DNA from: Astropecten irregularis
Lineage: Eukaryota > Echinodermata > Asteroidea > Paxillosida > Astropectinidae
DNA: 64,000 nt
Direction of reading: 5' to 3'
Assembly (NCBI GenBank): GCA_963971285.1
Contig: OZ020258.1
Span: 8,204,614-8,268,613, forward strand
Part shown: positions 11,415 through 24,279 of the stretch, in pieces
Position numbering within the stretch: the stretch's first letter is position 1
Layout of the letters: every line of letters begins with the position of its first letter
Program-made: the position numbers and the translations under genes
Notes under the pieces: generated by a model
What the model saw: the letters and a program-made list of their open reading frames with translations, nothing else
What the model was told of the DNA's origin: nothing
Database searches by the model: none

Positions 11415-12724
11415 TTGACATTTGTCCCTCAATACTTAAGCAATCGAGCTGAAACTTGCACGAAATGTAGCCCTACATGTTCTCTACAGGAAAGTATGAG
11501 CTGTGCCAAATTCCAAAGTCATGTTCATGGCCGAAAATCCAAGTATAGCACCACACGCTATGCGACAAAACGGCAGAGCAGTCGGCAGAAAAACTGCACT
11601 TAGACTATGAGACACTTTTTTCTGCTAGAGTTTGAAATTTCTCCCTCAATACTTAGGCAATCGAGCTGAAACTTGCACGAAATGTAGCCCTACATGTTCT
11701 CTACAGGAAAGTATGAGCTGTGTTAAATTCCAAAGTCATGTTCATGGCCGAAAATCCGAGTATAGCACCACACGCTATGCGACAAACGCCAGAGCAGTCG
11801 GCAGAAAAACTGCACTTAGACTATGAGACACTTTTTTCTGCTAGAGTTTGACATTTGTCCCTCAATACTTAGGCAATCGAGCTGAAACTTGCACGAAATG
11901 TAGCCCTACATGTTCTCTACAGGAAAGTATGAGCTGTGTTAAATTCCAAAGTCATGTTCATGGCCGAAAATCCAAGTATAGCACCACACGCTATGCGACA
12001 AAACGGCAGAGCACGCGGCAAAAAAAAACCTGCACTTAGACTATGAGACACTTTTTTCTGTTAGAGTTTGAAATTTCTCCCTCAATACAGAGGCAATCGA
12101 GCTGAAACTTGCACGAAATGTAGCCCCAGATTTACTCTAAATGAGAGTATGAGCTGTGCCAAATTCCAAAGTCATGTTTATGGCCGAAAATCCAAGTATA
12201 GCACCACACGCTATGCGACAAAACGGCAGAGCAGTCGGCAGAAAAACTGCACTTAGACTATGAGACACTTTTTTCTGCTAGAGTTTGAAATTTCTCCCTC
12301 AATACTTAGGCAATCGAGCTGAAACTTGCACGAAATGTAGCCACAGATGTTCTCTACAGGAAAGTATGAGCTGTGCCAAATTCCAAAGTCATGTTCATGG
12401 CCGAAAATCCAAGTATAGCACCACACGCTATGCAACAAAACGGCAGAGCACGCGGCAAAAAAAACCCTGCACTTAGACTATGAGACACTTTTTTCTGCTA
12501 GAGTTTGAAATTTCTCCCTCAATACTTAGGCAATCGAGCTGAAACTTGCACGAAATATAGCCCTACATGTTCTCTACAGGAAAGTATGAGCTGTGTTAAA
12601 TTCCAAAGTCATGTTCATGGCCGAAAATCCAAGTATAGCACCACACGCTATGCGACAAAACGGCAGAGCAGTCGGCAAAAAAAAACCTGCACTTAGACTA
12701 TGAGACACTTTTTTCTGTTAGAGT

Positions 12725-14252
12725 TTGAAATTTCTCCCTCAATACAGAGGCAATCGAGCTGAAACTTGCACGAAATGTAGCCCCAGATGTTCTCTACAGG
12801 AAAGTATGAGCTGTGCCAAATTCCAAAGTATTGTCATGGCCGAAAATCCAAGTATAGCACCACACGCTATGCGACAAAACGGCAGAGCACGCGGCAAAAA
12901 AAAACCTGCACTTAGACTATGAGACACTTTTTTCTGTTAGAGTTTGAAATTTCTCCCTCAATACAGAGGCAATCGAGCTGAAACTTGCACGAAATGTAGC
13001 CCCAGATGTACTCCAAATGAGAGTATGAGCTGTGCCAAATTCCAAAGTCATGTTCATGGCTGAAAATCCAAGTATAGCACCACACGCTATGCGACAAAAC
13101 GGCAGAGCAGTCGGCAGAAAAACTGCACTTAGACTATGAGACACTTTTTTCTGCTAGAGTTTTAAATTTCTCCCTCAATACTTAGGCAACCGAGCTGAAA
13201 CTTGCACGAAATGTAGCCCCAGATGTTCTCTACAGGAAAGTATGAGCTGTGCCAAATTCCAAAGTCATGTTCATGGCCGAAAATCCAAGTATAGCACCAC
13301 ACGCTATGCGACAAAACGGCAGAGCAGTCGGCAAAAAAAAACCTGCACTTAGACTATGAGACACTTTTTTCTGTTAGAGTTTGAAATTTCTCCCTCAATA
13401 CAGAGGCAATCGAGCTGAAACTTGCACGAAATGTAGCCCCAGATGTTCTCTACAGGAAAGTATGAGCTGTGCCAAATTCCAAAGTATTGTCATGGCCGAA
13501 AATCCAAGTATAGCACCACACGCTATGCGACAAAACGGCAGAGCACGCGGCAAAAAAAAACCTGCACTTAGACTATGAGACACTTTTTTCTGTTAGAGTT
13601 TGAAATTTCTCCCTCAATACAGAGGCAATCGAGCTGAAACTTGCACGAAATGTAGCCCCAGATGTACTCCAAATGAGAGTATGAGCTGTGCCAAATTCCA
13701 AAGTCATGTTCATGGCTGAAAATCCAAGTATAGCACCACACGCTATGCGACAAAACGGCAGAGCAGTCGGCAGAAAAACTGCACTTAGACTATGAGACAC
13801 TTTTTTCTGCTAGAGTTTTAAATTTCTCCCTCAATACTTAGGCAACCGAGCTGAAACTTGCACGAAATGTAGCCCCAGATGTTCTCTACAGGAAAGTATG
13901 AGCTGTGCCAAATTCCAAAGTATTGTCATGGCCGAAAATCCAAGTATAGCACCACACGCTATGCGACAAAACGGCAGAGCACGCGGCAAAAAAAAACCTG
14001 CACTTAGACTATGAGACACTTTTTTCTGTTAGAGTTTGAAATTTCTCCCTCAATACAGAGGCAATCGAGCTGAAACTTGCACGAAATGTAGCCCCAGATG
14101 TACTCTAAATGAGAGTATGAGCTGTGCCAAATTCCAAAGTCATGTTCATGGCCGAAAATCCAAGTATAGCACCACACGCTATGCGACAAAACGGCAGAGC
14201 ATTCGGCAGAAAAACTGCACTTAGACTATGAGACACTTTTTTCTGCTAGAGT
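12725..14252 (+). repeat. Block B: 656-bp trimer HOR in tandem
   Basis: Units of 219, 217 and 220 bp at 12725, 12944 and 13161 are repeated at 13381, 13600 and 13817 with a period of 656 bp; the third unit of copy 2 differs in its right half. Private variants 'gtactccaaatgag' and 'catggctgaaaatcc' occur in both middle units (12944 and 13600) and I did not notice them elsewhere. This is also the first appearance of the 'aaagtattgtcatgg' variant. Confidence 0.85.
13817..14035 (+). repeat. 219-bp unit subtype ('tttaaatttc', 'gcaaccgag', 'tattgtcatgg')
   Basis: This subtype combines 'agttttaaatttc' at the start, 'ggcaaccgagc' (c for t), 'aaagtattgtcatgg' in the middle (one base shorter than 'aaagtcatgttcatgg') and the A9 tail. 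It recurs through blocks C, D and F, for example at 15997, 20577, 27983, 32442, 39410, 49900 and 62333. A further change to 'aaagtcttgtcatgg' marks the copies at 17523, 24061 and 26459. Confidence 0.88.
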
Positions 14253-15343
14253 TTGAAATTTCTCCCTCAATACTTAGGCAATCGAGCTGAAACTTGCACG
14301 AAATGTAGCCCCAGATGTTCTCTACAGGAAAATATGAGCTGTGCCTAATTCCAAAGTCATGTTCATGGCCGAAAATCCAAGTATAGCACCACACGCTATG
14401 CGACAAAACGGCAGAGCAGTCGGCAGAAAAACTGCACTTAGACTATGAGACACTTTTTTTCTGCTAGAGTTTGAAATTTCTCCCTCAATACTTAGGCAAT
14501 CGAGCTGAAACTTGCACGAAATGTAGCCACAGATGTTCTCTACAGGAAAGTATGAGCTGTGCCAAATACCAAAGTCATGTTCATGGCCGAAAATCCAAGT
14601 ATAGCACCACACGCTATGCAACAAAACGGCAGAGCACGCGGCAAAAAAAACCCTGCACTTAGACTATGAGACACTTTTTTCTGCTAGAGTTTGAAATTTG
14701 TCCCTCAATACTTAGGCAATCGAGCTGAAACTTGCACGAAATGTAGCCCTACATGTTCTCTACAGGAAAGTATGAGCTGAGTTAAATTCCAAAGTCATGT
14801 TCATGGCCGAAAATCCGAGTATAGCACCACACGCTATGCGACAAACGCCAGAGCAGTCGGCAGAAAAACTGCACTTAGACTATGAGACACTTTTTTCTGC
14901 TAGAGTTTGACATTTGTCCCTCAATACTTAGGCAATCGAGCTGAAACTTGCACGAAATGTAGCCCTACATGTTCTCTACAGGAAAGTATGAGCTGTGCCA
15001 AATTCCAAAGTCATGTTCATGGCCGAAAATCCAAGTATAGCACCACACGCTATGCGACAAAACGGCAGAGCACGCGGCAAAAAAAAACCTGCACTTAGAC
15101 TATGAGACACTTTTTTCTGTTAGAGTTTGAAATTTCTCCCTCAATACAGAGGCAATCGAGCTGAAACTTGCACGAAATGTAGCCCCAGATGTACTCTAAA
15201 TGAGAGTATGAGCTGTGCCAAATTCCAAAGTCATGTTCATGGCCGAAAATCCAAGTATAGCACCACACGCTATGCGACAAAACGGCAGAGCAGTCGGCAG
15301 AAAAACTGCACTTAGACTATGAGACACTTTTTTCTGCTAGAGT

Positions 15344-16432
15344 TTGAAATTTCTCCCTCAATACTTAAGCAATCGAGCTGAAACTTGCACGAAATGTAGC
15401 CCTACATGTTCTCTACAGGAAAGTATGAGCTGTGTTAAATTCCAAAGTCATGTTCATGGCCGAAAATCCGAGTATAGCACCACACGCTATGCGACAAACG
15501 CCAGAGCAGTCGGCAGAAAAACTGCACTTAGACTATGAGACACTTTTTTCTGCTAGAGTTTGACATTTGTCCCTCAATACTTAAGCAATCGATCTGAAAC
15601 TTGCAGGAAATGTAGCCCTACATGTTCTCTACAGGAAAGTATGAGCTGTGCCAAATTCCAAAGTCATGTTCATGGCCGAAAATCCAAGTATAGCACCACA
15701 CGCTATGCGACAAAACGGCAGAGCACGCGGCAAAAAAAAACCTGCACTTAGACTATGAGACACTTTTTTCTGTTAGAGTTTGAAATTTCTCCCTCAATAC
15801 AGAGGCAATCGAGCTGAAACTTGCACGAAATGTAGCCCCAGATGTACTCTAAATGTGAGTATGAGCTGTGCCAAATTCCAAAGTCATGTTCATGGCCGAA
15901 AATCCAAGTATAGCACCACACGCTATGCGACAAAACGGCAGAGCAGTCGGCAGAAAAACTGCACTTAGACTATGAGACACTTTTTTCTGCTAGAGTTTTA
16001 AATTTCTCCCTCAATACTTAGGCAACCGAGCTGAAACTTGCACGAAATGTAGCCCCAGATGTTCTCTACAGGAAAGTATGAGCTGTGCCAAATTCCAAAG
16101 TATTGTCATGGCCGAAAATCCAAGTATAGCACCACACGCTATGCGACAAAACGGCAGAGCACGCGGCAAAAAAAAACCTGCACTTAGACTATGAGACACT
16201 TTTTTCTGTTAGAGTTTGAAATTTCTCCCTCAATACAGAGGCAATCGAGCTGAAACTTGCACGAAATGTAGCCCCAGATATACTCTAAATGAGAGTATGA
16301 GCTGTGCCAAATTCCAAAGTCATGTTCATGGCCGAAAATCCAAGTATAGCACCACACGCTATGCGACAAAACGGCAGAGCAGTCGGCAGAAAAACTGCAC
16401 TTAGACTATGAGACACTTTTTTCTGCTAGAGT
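15344..16432 (+). repeat. Five-unit segment duplicated 4,580 bp downstream
   Basis: Units 15344, 15560, 15780, 15997 and 16216 match 19924, 20140, 20360, 20577 and 20796. Shared variants include 'aatcgatctg' with 'gcaggaaatg' (15560/20140), 'aaatgtgagtatg' (15780/20360) and 'ccagatatactc' (16216/20796). The downstream copy adds 'accacatgctatg' at 20360. Confidence 0.8.
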
Positions 16433-19400
16433 TTGAAATTTCTCCCTCAATACTTTGGCAATCGAGCTGAAACTTGCACGAAATGTAGCCCCAGATGTTC
16501 TCTACAGGAAAATATGAGCTGTGCCAAATTCCAAAGTCATGTTCATGGCCGAAAATCCAAGTATAGCACCACACGCTATGCGACAAACGCCAGAGCAGTC
16601 GGCAGAAAAACTGCACTTAGACTATGAGACACTTTTTTCTGCTAGAGTTTGACATTTGTCCCTCAATACTTAAGCAATCGAGCTGAAACTTGCACGAAAT
16701 GTAGCCCTACATGTTCTCTACAGGAAAGTATGAGCTCTGCCAAATTCCAAAGTCATGTTCATGGCCGAAAATCCAAGTATAGCACCACACGCTATGCAAC
16801 AAAACGGCAGAGCACGCGGCAAAAAAAACCCTGCACTTAGACTATGAGACACTTTTTTCTGCTAGAGTTTGAAATTTCTCCCTCAATACTTAGGCAATCG
16901 AGCTGAAACTTGCACGAAATGTAGCCCTACATGTTCTCTACAGGAAAGTATGAGCTGTGTTAAATTCCAAAGTCATGTTCATGGCCGAAAATCCGAGTAT
17001 AGCACCACACGCTATGCGACAAACGCCAGAGCAGTCGGCAGAAAAACTGCACTTAGACTATGAGACACTTTTTTTCTGCTAGAGTTTGACATTTGTCCCT
17101 CAATACTTAGGCAATCGAGCTGAAACTTGCACGAAATGTAGCCCTTCATGTTCTCTACAGGAAAGTATGAGCTGTGCCAAATTCCAAAGTCATGTTCATG
17201 GCCGAAAATCCAAGTATAGCACCACACGCTATGCGACAAAACGGCAGAGCACGCGGCAAAAAAAAACCTGCACTTAGACTATGAGACACTTTTTTCTGTT
17301 AGAGTTTGAAATTCCTCCCTCAATACAGAGGCAATCGAGCTGAAACTTGCACGAAATGTAGCCCCAGATGTACTCTAAATGAGAGTATGAGCTGTGCCAA
17401 ATTCCAAAGTCATGTTCATGGCCGAAAATCCAAGTATAGCACCACACGCTATGCGACAAAACGGCAGAGCAGTCGGCAGAAAAACTGCACTTAGACTATG
17501 AGACACTTTTTTCTGCTAGAGTTTTAAATTTCTCCCTCAATACTTAGGCAACCGAGCTGAAACTTGCACGAAATGTAGCCCCAGATGTTCTCTACAGGAA
17601 AGTATGAGCTGTGCCAAATTCCAAAGTCTTGTCATGGCCGAAAATCCAAGTATAGCACCACACGCTATGCGACAAAACGGCAGAGCACGCGGCAAAAAAA
17701 AACCTGCACTTAGACTATGAGACACTTTTTTCTGTTAGAGTTTGAAATTTCTCCCTCAATACAGAGGCAATCGAGCTGAAACTTGCACGAAATGTAGCCA
17801 CAGATGTTCTCTACAGGAAAGTATGAGCTGTGCCAAATTCCAAAGTCATGTTCATGGCCGAAAATCCAAGTATAGCACCACACGCTATGCAACAAAACGG
17901 CAGAGCACGCGGCAAAAAAAACCCTGCACTTAGACTATGAGACACTTTTTTCTGCTAGAGTTTGAAATTTCTCCCTCAATACTTAGGCAATCGAGCTGAA
18001 ACTTGCACGAAATGTAGCCCTACATGTTCTCTACAGGAAAGTATGAGCTGTGTTAAATTCCAAAGTCATGTTCATGGCCGAAAATCCGAGTATAGCACCA
18101 CACGCTTTGCGACAAACGCCAGAGCAGTCGGCAGAAAAACTGCACTTAGACTATGAGACACTTTTTTCTGCTAGAGTTTGACATTTGTCCCTCAATACTT
18201 AGGCAATCGAGCTGAAACTTGCACGAAATGTAGCCCTACATGTTCTCTACAGGAAAGTATGAGCTGTGCCAAATTCCAAAGTATTGTCATGGCCGAAAAT
18301 CCAAGTATAGCACCACACGCTATGCGACAAAACGGCAGAGCACGCGGCAAAAAAAAACCTGCACTTAGACTATGAGACACTTTTTTCTGTTAGAGTTTGA
18401 AATTTCTCCCTCAATACAGAGGCAATCGAGCTGAAACTTGCACGAAATGTAGCCCCAGATATACTCTAAATGAGAGTATGAGCTGTGCCAAATTCCAAAG
18501 TCATGTTCATGGCCGAAAATCCAAGTATAGCACCACACGCTATGCGACAAAACGGCAGAGCAGTCGGCAGAAAAACTGCACTTAGACTATGAGACACTTT
18601 TTTCTGCTAGAGTTTGACATTTGTCCCTCAATACTTAAGCAATCGAGCTGAAACTTGCACGAAATGTAGCCCTACATGTTCTCTACAGGAAAGTATGAGC
18701 TCTGCCAAATTCCAAAGTCATGTTCATGGCCGAAAATCCAAGTATAGCACCACACGCTATGCAACAAAACGGCAGAGCACGCGGCAAAAAAAAACCCTGC
18801 ACTTAGACTATGAGACACTTTTTTCTGCTAGAGTTTGAAATTTCTCCCTCAATACTTAGGCAATCGAGCTGAAACTTGCACGAAATGTAGCCCTACATGT
18901 TCTCTACAGGAAAGTATGAGCTGTGTTAAATTCCAAAGTCATGTTCATGGCCGAAAATCCGAGTATAGCACCACACGCTATGCGACAAACGCCAGAGCAG
19001 TCGGCAGAAAAACTGCACTTAGACTATGAGACACTTTTTTCTGCTAGAGTTTGACATTTGTCCCTCAATACTTAGGCAATCGAGCTGAAACTTGCACGAA
19101 ATGTAGCCCTTCATGTTCTCTACAGGAAAGTATGAGCTGTGCCAAATTCCAAAGTCATGTTCATGGCCGAAAATCCAAGTATAGCACCACACGCTATGCG
19201 ACAAAACGGCAGAGCACGCGGCAAAAAAAAACCTGCACTTAGACTATGAGACACTTTTTTCTGTTAGAGTTTGAAATTCCTCCCTCAATACAGAGGCAAT
19301 CGAGCTGAAACTTGCACGAAATGTAGCCCCAGATGTACTTTAAATGAGAGTATGAGCTGTGCCAAATTCCAAAGTCATGTTCATGGCCGAAAATCCAAGT

Positions 19401-20359
19401 ATAGCACCACACGCTATGCAACAAAACGGCAGAGCACGCGGCAAAAAAAACCCTGCACTTAGACTATGAGACACTTTTTTCTGCTAGAGTTTGAAATTTC
19501 TCCCTCAATACTTAGGCAATCGAGCTGAAACTTGCACGAAATGTAGCCCTACATGTTCTCTACAGGAAATTATGAGCTGTGTTAAATTCCAAAGTCATGT
19601 TCATGGCCGAAAATCCGAGTATAGCACCACACGCTTTGCGACAAACGCCAGAGCAGTCGGCAGAAAAACTGCACTTAGACTATGAGACACTTTTTTCTGC
19701 TAGAGTTTGACATTTGTCCCTCAATACTTAGGCAATCGAGCTGAAACTTGCACGAAATGTAGCCCTACATGTTCTCTACAGGAAAGTATGAGCTGTGCCA
19801 AATTCCAAAGTCATGTTCATGGCCGAAAATCCAAGTATAGCACCACACGCTATGCGACAAAACGGCAGAGCAGTCGGCAGAAAAACTGCACTTAGACTAT
19901 GAGACACTTTTTTCTGCTAGAGTTTGAAATTTCTCCCTCAATACTTAAGCAATCGAGCTGAAACTTGCACGAAATGTAGCCCTACATGTTCTCTACAGGA
20001 AAGTATGAGCTGTGTTAAATTCCAAAGTCATGTTCATGGCCGAAAATCCGAGTATAGCACCACACGCTATGCGACAAACGCCAGAGCAGTCGGCAGAAAA
20101 ACTGCACTTAGACTATGAGACACTTTTTTCTGCTAGAGTTTGACATTTGTCCCTCAATACTTAAGCAATCGATCTGAAACTTGCAGGAAATGTAGCCCTA
20201 CATGTTCTCTACAGGAAAGTATGAGCTGTGCCAAATTCCAAAGTCATGTTCATGGCCGAAAATCCAAGTATAGCACCACACGCTATGCGACAAAACGGCA
20301 GAGCACGCGGCAAAAAAAAACCTGCACTTAGACTATGAGACACTTTTTTCTGTTAGAGT

Positions 20360-22101
20360 TTGAAATTTCTCCCTCAATACAGAGGCAATCGAGCTGAAAC
20401 TTGCACGAAATGTAGCCCCAGATGTACTCTAAATGTGAGTATGAGCTGTGCCAAATTCCAAAGTCATGTTCATGGCCGAAAATCCAAGTATAGCACCACA
20501 TGCTATGCGACAAAACGGCAGAGCAGTCGGCAGAAAAACTGCACTTAGACTATGAGACACTTTTTTCTGCTAGAGTTTTAAATTTCTCCCTCAATACTTA
20601 GGCAACCGAGCTGAAACTTGCACGAAATGTAGCCCCAGATGTTCTCTACAGGAAAGTATGAGCTGTGCCAAATTCCAAAGTATTGTCATGGCCGAAAATC
20701 CAAGTATAGCACCACACGCTATGCGACAAAACGGCAGAGCACGCGGCAAAAAAAAACCTGCACTTAGACTATGAGACACTTTTTTCTGTTAGAGTTTGAA
20801 ATTTCTCCCTCAATACAGAGGCAATCGAGCTGAAACTTGCACGAAATGTAGCCCCAGATATACTCTAAATGAGAGTATGAGCTGTGCCAAATTCCAAAGT
20901 CATGTTCATGGCCGAAAATCCAAGTATAGCACCACACGCTATGCGACAAAACGGCAGAGCAGTCGGCAGAAAAACTGCACTTAGACTATGAGACACTTTT
21001 TTCTGCTAGAGTTTGAAATTTCTCCCTCAATACTTTGGCAATCGAGCTGAAACTTGCACGAAATGTAGCCCTACATGTTCTCTACAGGAAAGTATGAGCT
21101 GTGCCAAATTCCAAAGTCATGTTCATGGCCGAAAATCCAAGTATAGCACCACACGCTATGCGACAAAACGGCAGAGCACGCGGCAAAAAAAAACCTGCAC
21201 TTAGACTATGAGACACTTTTTTCTGTTAGAGTTTGAAATTTCTCCCTCAATACAGAGGCAATCGAGCTGAAACTTGCACGAAATGTAGCCCCAGATGTAC
21301 TCTAAATGTGAGTATGAGCTGTGCCAAATTCCAAAGTCATGTTCATGGCCGAAAATCCAAGTATAGCACCACATGCTATGCGACAAAACGGCAGAGCAGT
21401 CGGCAGAAAAACTGCACTTAGACTATGAGACACTTTTTTCTGCTAGAGTTTTAAATTTCTCCCTCAATACTTAGGCAACCGAGCTGAAACTTGCACGAAA
21501 TGTAGCCCCAGATGTTCTCTACAGGAAAGTATGAGCTGTGCCAAATTCCAAAGTATTGTCATGGCCGAAAATCCAAGTATAGCACCACACGCTATGCGAC
21601 AAAACGGCAGAGCACGCGGCAAAAAAAAACCTGCACTTAGACTATGAGACACTTTTTTCTGTTAGAGTTTGAAATTTCTCCCTCAATACAGAGGCAATCG
21701 AGCTGAAACTTGCACGAAATGTAGCCCCAGATATACTCTAAATGAGAGTATGAGCTGTGCCAAATTCCAAAGTCATGTTCATGGCCGAAAATCCAAGTAT
21801 AGCACCACACGCTATGCGACAAAACGGCAGAGCAGTCGGCAGAAAAACTGCACTTAGACTATGAGACACTTTTTTCTGCTAGAGTTTGAAATTTCTCCCT
21901 CAATACTTTGGCAATCGAGCTGAAACTTGCACGAAATGTAGCCCCAGATGTTCTCTACAGGAAAATATGAGCTGTGCCAAATTCCAAAGTCATGTTCATG
22001 GCCGAAAATCCAAGTATAGCACCACACGCTATGCGACAAACGCCAGAGCAGTCGGCAGAAAAACTGCACTTAGACTATGAGACACTTTTTTCTGCTAGAG
22101 T
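20360..22101 (+). repeat. 873-bp (4-unit) tandem duplication in block C
   Basis: Units 20360, 20577 and 20796 recur at 21233, 21450 and 21669, sharing 'aaatgtgagtatg', 'accacatgctatg' and 'ccagatatactc'. The fourth unit of the first copy (21013) is chimeric: its left part has 'aatactttggc', as at 21886, while its right part is an A9-tailed 220-bp unit. The crossover therefore lies in 21013-21232. This 873-bp tetramer has different subtypes from the one in block A. Confidence 0.8.
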
Positions 22102-23407
22102 TTGACATTTGTCCCTCAATACTTAAGCAATCGAGCTGAAACTTGCACGAAATGTAGCCCTACATGTTCTCTACAGGAAAGTATGAGCTCTGCCAAATTC
22201 CAAAGTCATGTTCATGGCCGAAAATCCAAGTATAGCACCACACGCTATGCGACAAAACGGCAGAGCAGTCGGCAGAAAAACTGCACTTAGACTATGAGAC
22301 ACTTTTTTCTGCTAGAGTTTGAAATTTCTCCCTCAATACTTAGGCAATCGAGCTGAAACTTGCACGAAATGTAGCCCCAGATGTACTCTAAATGAGATTA
22401 TGAGCTGTGCCAAATTCCAAAGTCATGTTCATGGACGAAAATCTAAGTATAGCACCACACGCTATGCGACAAAACGGCAGAGCAGTCGGCAGAAAAACTG
22501 CACTTAGACTATGAGACACTTTTTTCTGCTAGAGTTTTAAATTTCTCCCTCAATACTTAGGCAACCGAGCTGAAACTTGCACGAAATGTAGCCCCAGATG
22601 TTCTCTACAGGAAAGTATGAGCTGTGCCAAATTCCAAAGTATTGTCATGGCCGAAAATCCAAGTATAGCACCACACGCTATGCGACAAAACGGCAGAGCA
22701 CGCGGCAAAAAAAAACGTGCACTTAGACTATGAGACACTTTTTTCTGTTAGAGTTTGAAATTTCTCCCTCAATACAGAGGCAATCGAGCTGAAACTTGCA
22801 CGAAATGTAGCCCCAGATATACTCTAAATGAGAGTATGAGCTGTGCCAAATTCCAAAGTCATGTTCATGGCCGAAAATCCAAGTATAGCACCACACGCTA
22901 TGCGACAAAACGGCAGAGCAGTCGGCAGAAAAACTGCACTTAGACTATGAGACACTTTTTTCTGCTAGAGTTTGAAATTTCTCCCTCAATACTTTGGCAA
23001 TCGAGCTGAAACTTGCACGAAATGTAGCCCCAGATGTTCTCTACAGGAAAATATGAGCTGTGCCAAATTCCAAAGTCATGTTCATGGCCGAAAATCCAAG
23101 TATAGCACCACACGCTATGCGACAAACGCCAGAGCAGTCGGCAGAAAAACTGCACTTAGACTATGAGACACTTTTTTCTGCTAGAGTTTGACATTTGTCC
23201 CTCAATACTTAAGCAATCGAGCTGAAACTTGCACGAAATGTAGCCCTACATGTTCTCTACAGGAAAGTATGAGCTCTGCCAAATTCCAAAGTCATGTTCA
23301 TGGCCGAAAATCCAAGTATAGCACCACACGCTATGCAACAAAACGGCAGAGCACGCGGCAAAAAAAACCCTGCACTTAGACTATGAGACACTTTTTTCTG
23401 CTAGAGT
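21450..23407 (+). repeat. 1,086-bp (5-unit) tandem duplication
   Basis: Units 21450, 21669, 21886 and the left half of 22102 recur at 22536, 22755, 22972 and 23188. The connecting units 22102-22318 and 22319-22535 carry the junction. Unit 22319 has 'aatacttaggc' joined to 'aatgagattatg' and the private bases 'catggacgaaaatctaag'. Confidence 0.78.
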
Positions 23408-24279
23408 TTGAAATTTCTCCCTCAATACTTAGGCAATCGAGCTGAAACTTGCACGAAATGTAGCCCTACATGTTCTCTACAGGAAAGTATGAGCTGTGTT
23501 AAATTCCAAAGTCATGTTCATGGCCGAAAATCCGAGTATAGCACCACACGCTATGCGACAAACGCCAGAGCAGTCGGCAGAAAAACTGCACTTAGACTAT
23601 GAGACACTTTTTTCTGCTAGAGTTTGACATTTGTCCCATAATACTTAGGCAATCGAGCTGAAACTTGCACGAAATGTAGCCCTTCATGTTCTCTACAGGA
23701 AAGTATGAGCTGTGCCAAATTCCAAAGTCATGTTCATGGCCGAAAATCCATGTATAGCACCACACGCTATGCGACAAAACGGCAGAGCACGCGGCAAAAA
23801 AAAACCTGCACTTAGACTATGAGACACTTTTTTCTGTTAGAGTTTGAAATTTCTCCCTCAATACAGAGGCAATCGAGCTGAAACTTGCACGAAATGTAGC
23901 CCCAGATGTACTCTAAATGAGAGTATGAGCTGTGCCAAATTCCAAAGTCATGTTCATGGCCGAAAATCCAAGTATAGCACCACACGCTATGCGACAAAAC
24001 GGCAGAGCAGTCGGCAGAAAAACTGCACTTAGACTATGAGACACTTTTTTCTGCTAGAGTTTTAAATTTCTCCCTCAATACTTAGGCAACCGAGCTGAAA
24101 CTTGCACGAAATGTAGCCCCAGATGTTCTCTACAGGAAAGTATGAGCTGTGCCAAATTCCAAAGTCTTGTCATGGCCGAAAATCCAAGTATAGCACCACA
24201 CGCTATGCGACAAAACGGCAGAGCACGCGGCAAAAAAAAACCTGCACTTAGACTATGAGACACTTTTTTCTGCTAGAGT

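Larger units (their letters stand above)
1..12724 (+). repeat. Block A: satellite with tetramer-based HORs
   Basis: This block is built mostly from the 220 + 220 + 217 + 216 tetramer and a second tetramer of 220 + 217 + 220 + 216 (for example 4315-5187). Both sum to 873 bp. The 'ccagaagttctc' subtype is found only here. The 219-bp 'aaagtattgtcatgg' subtype is absent, and 'acttaagcaatc' appears only once, at the unit starting 11415. No other content was seen. Confidence 0.88.
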
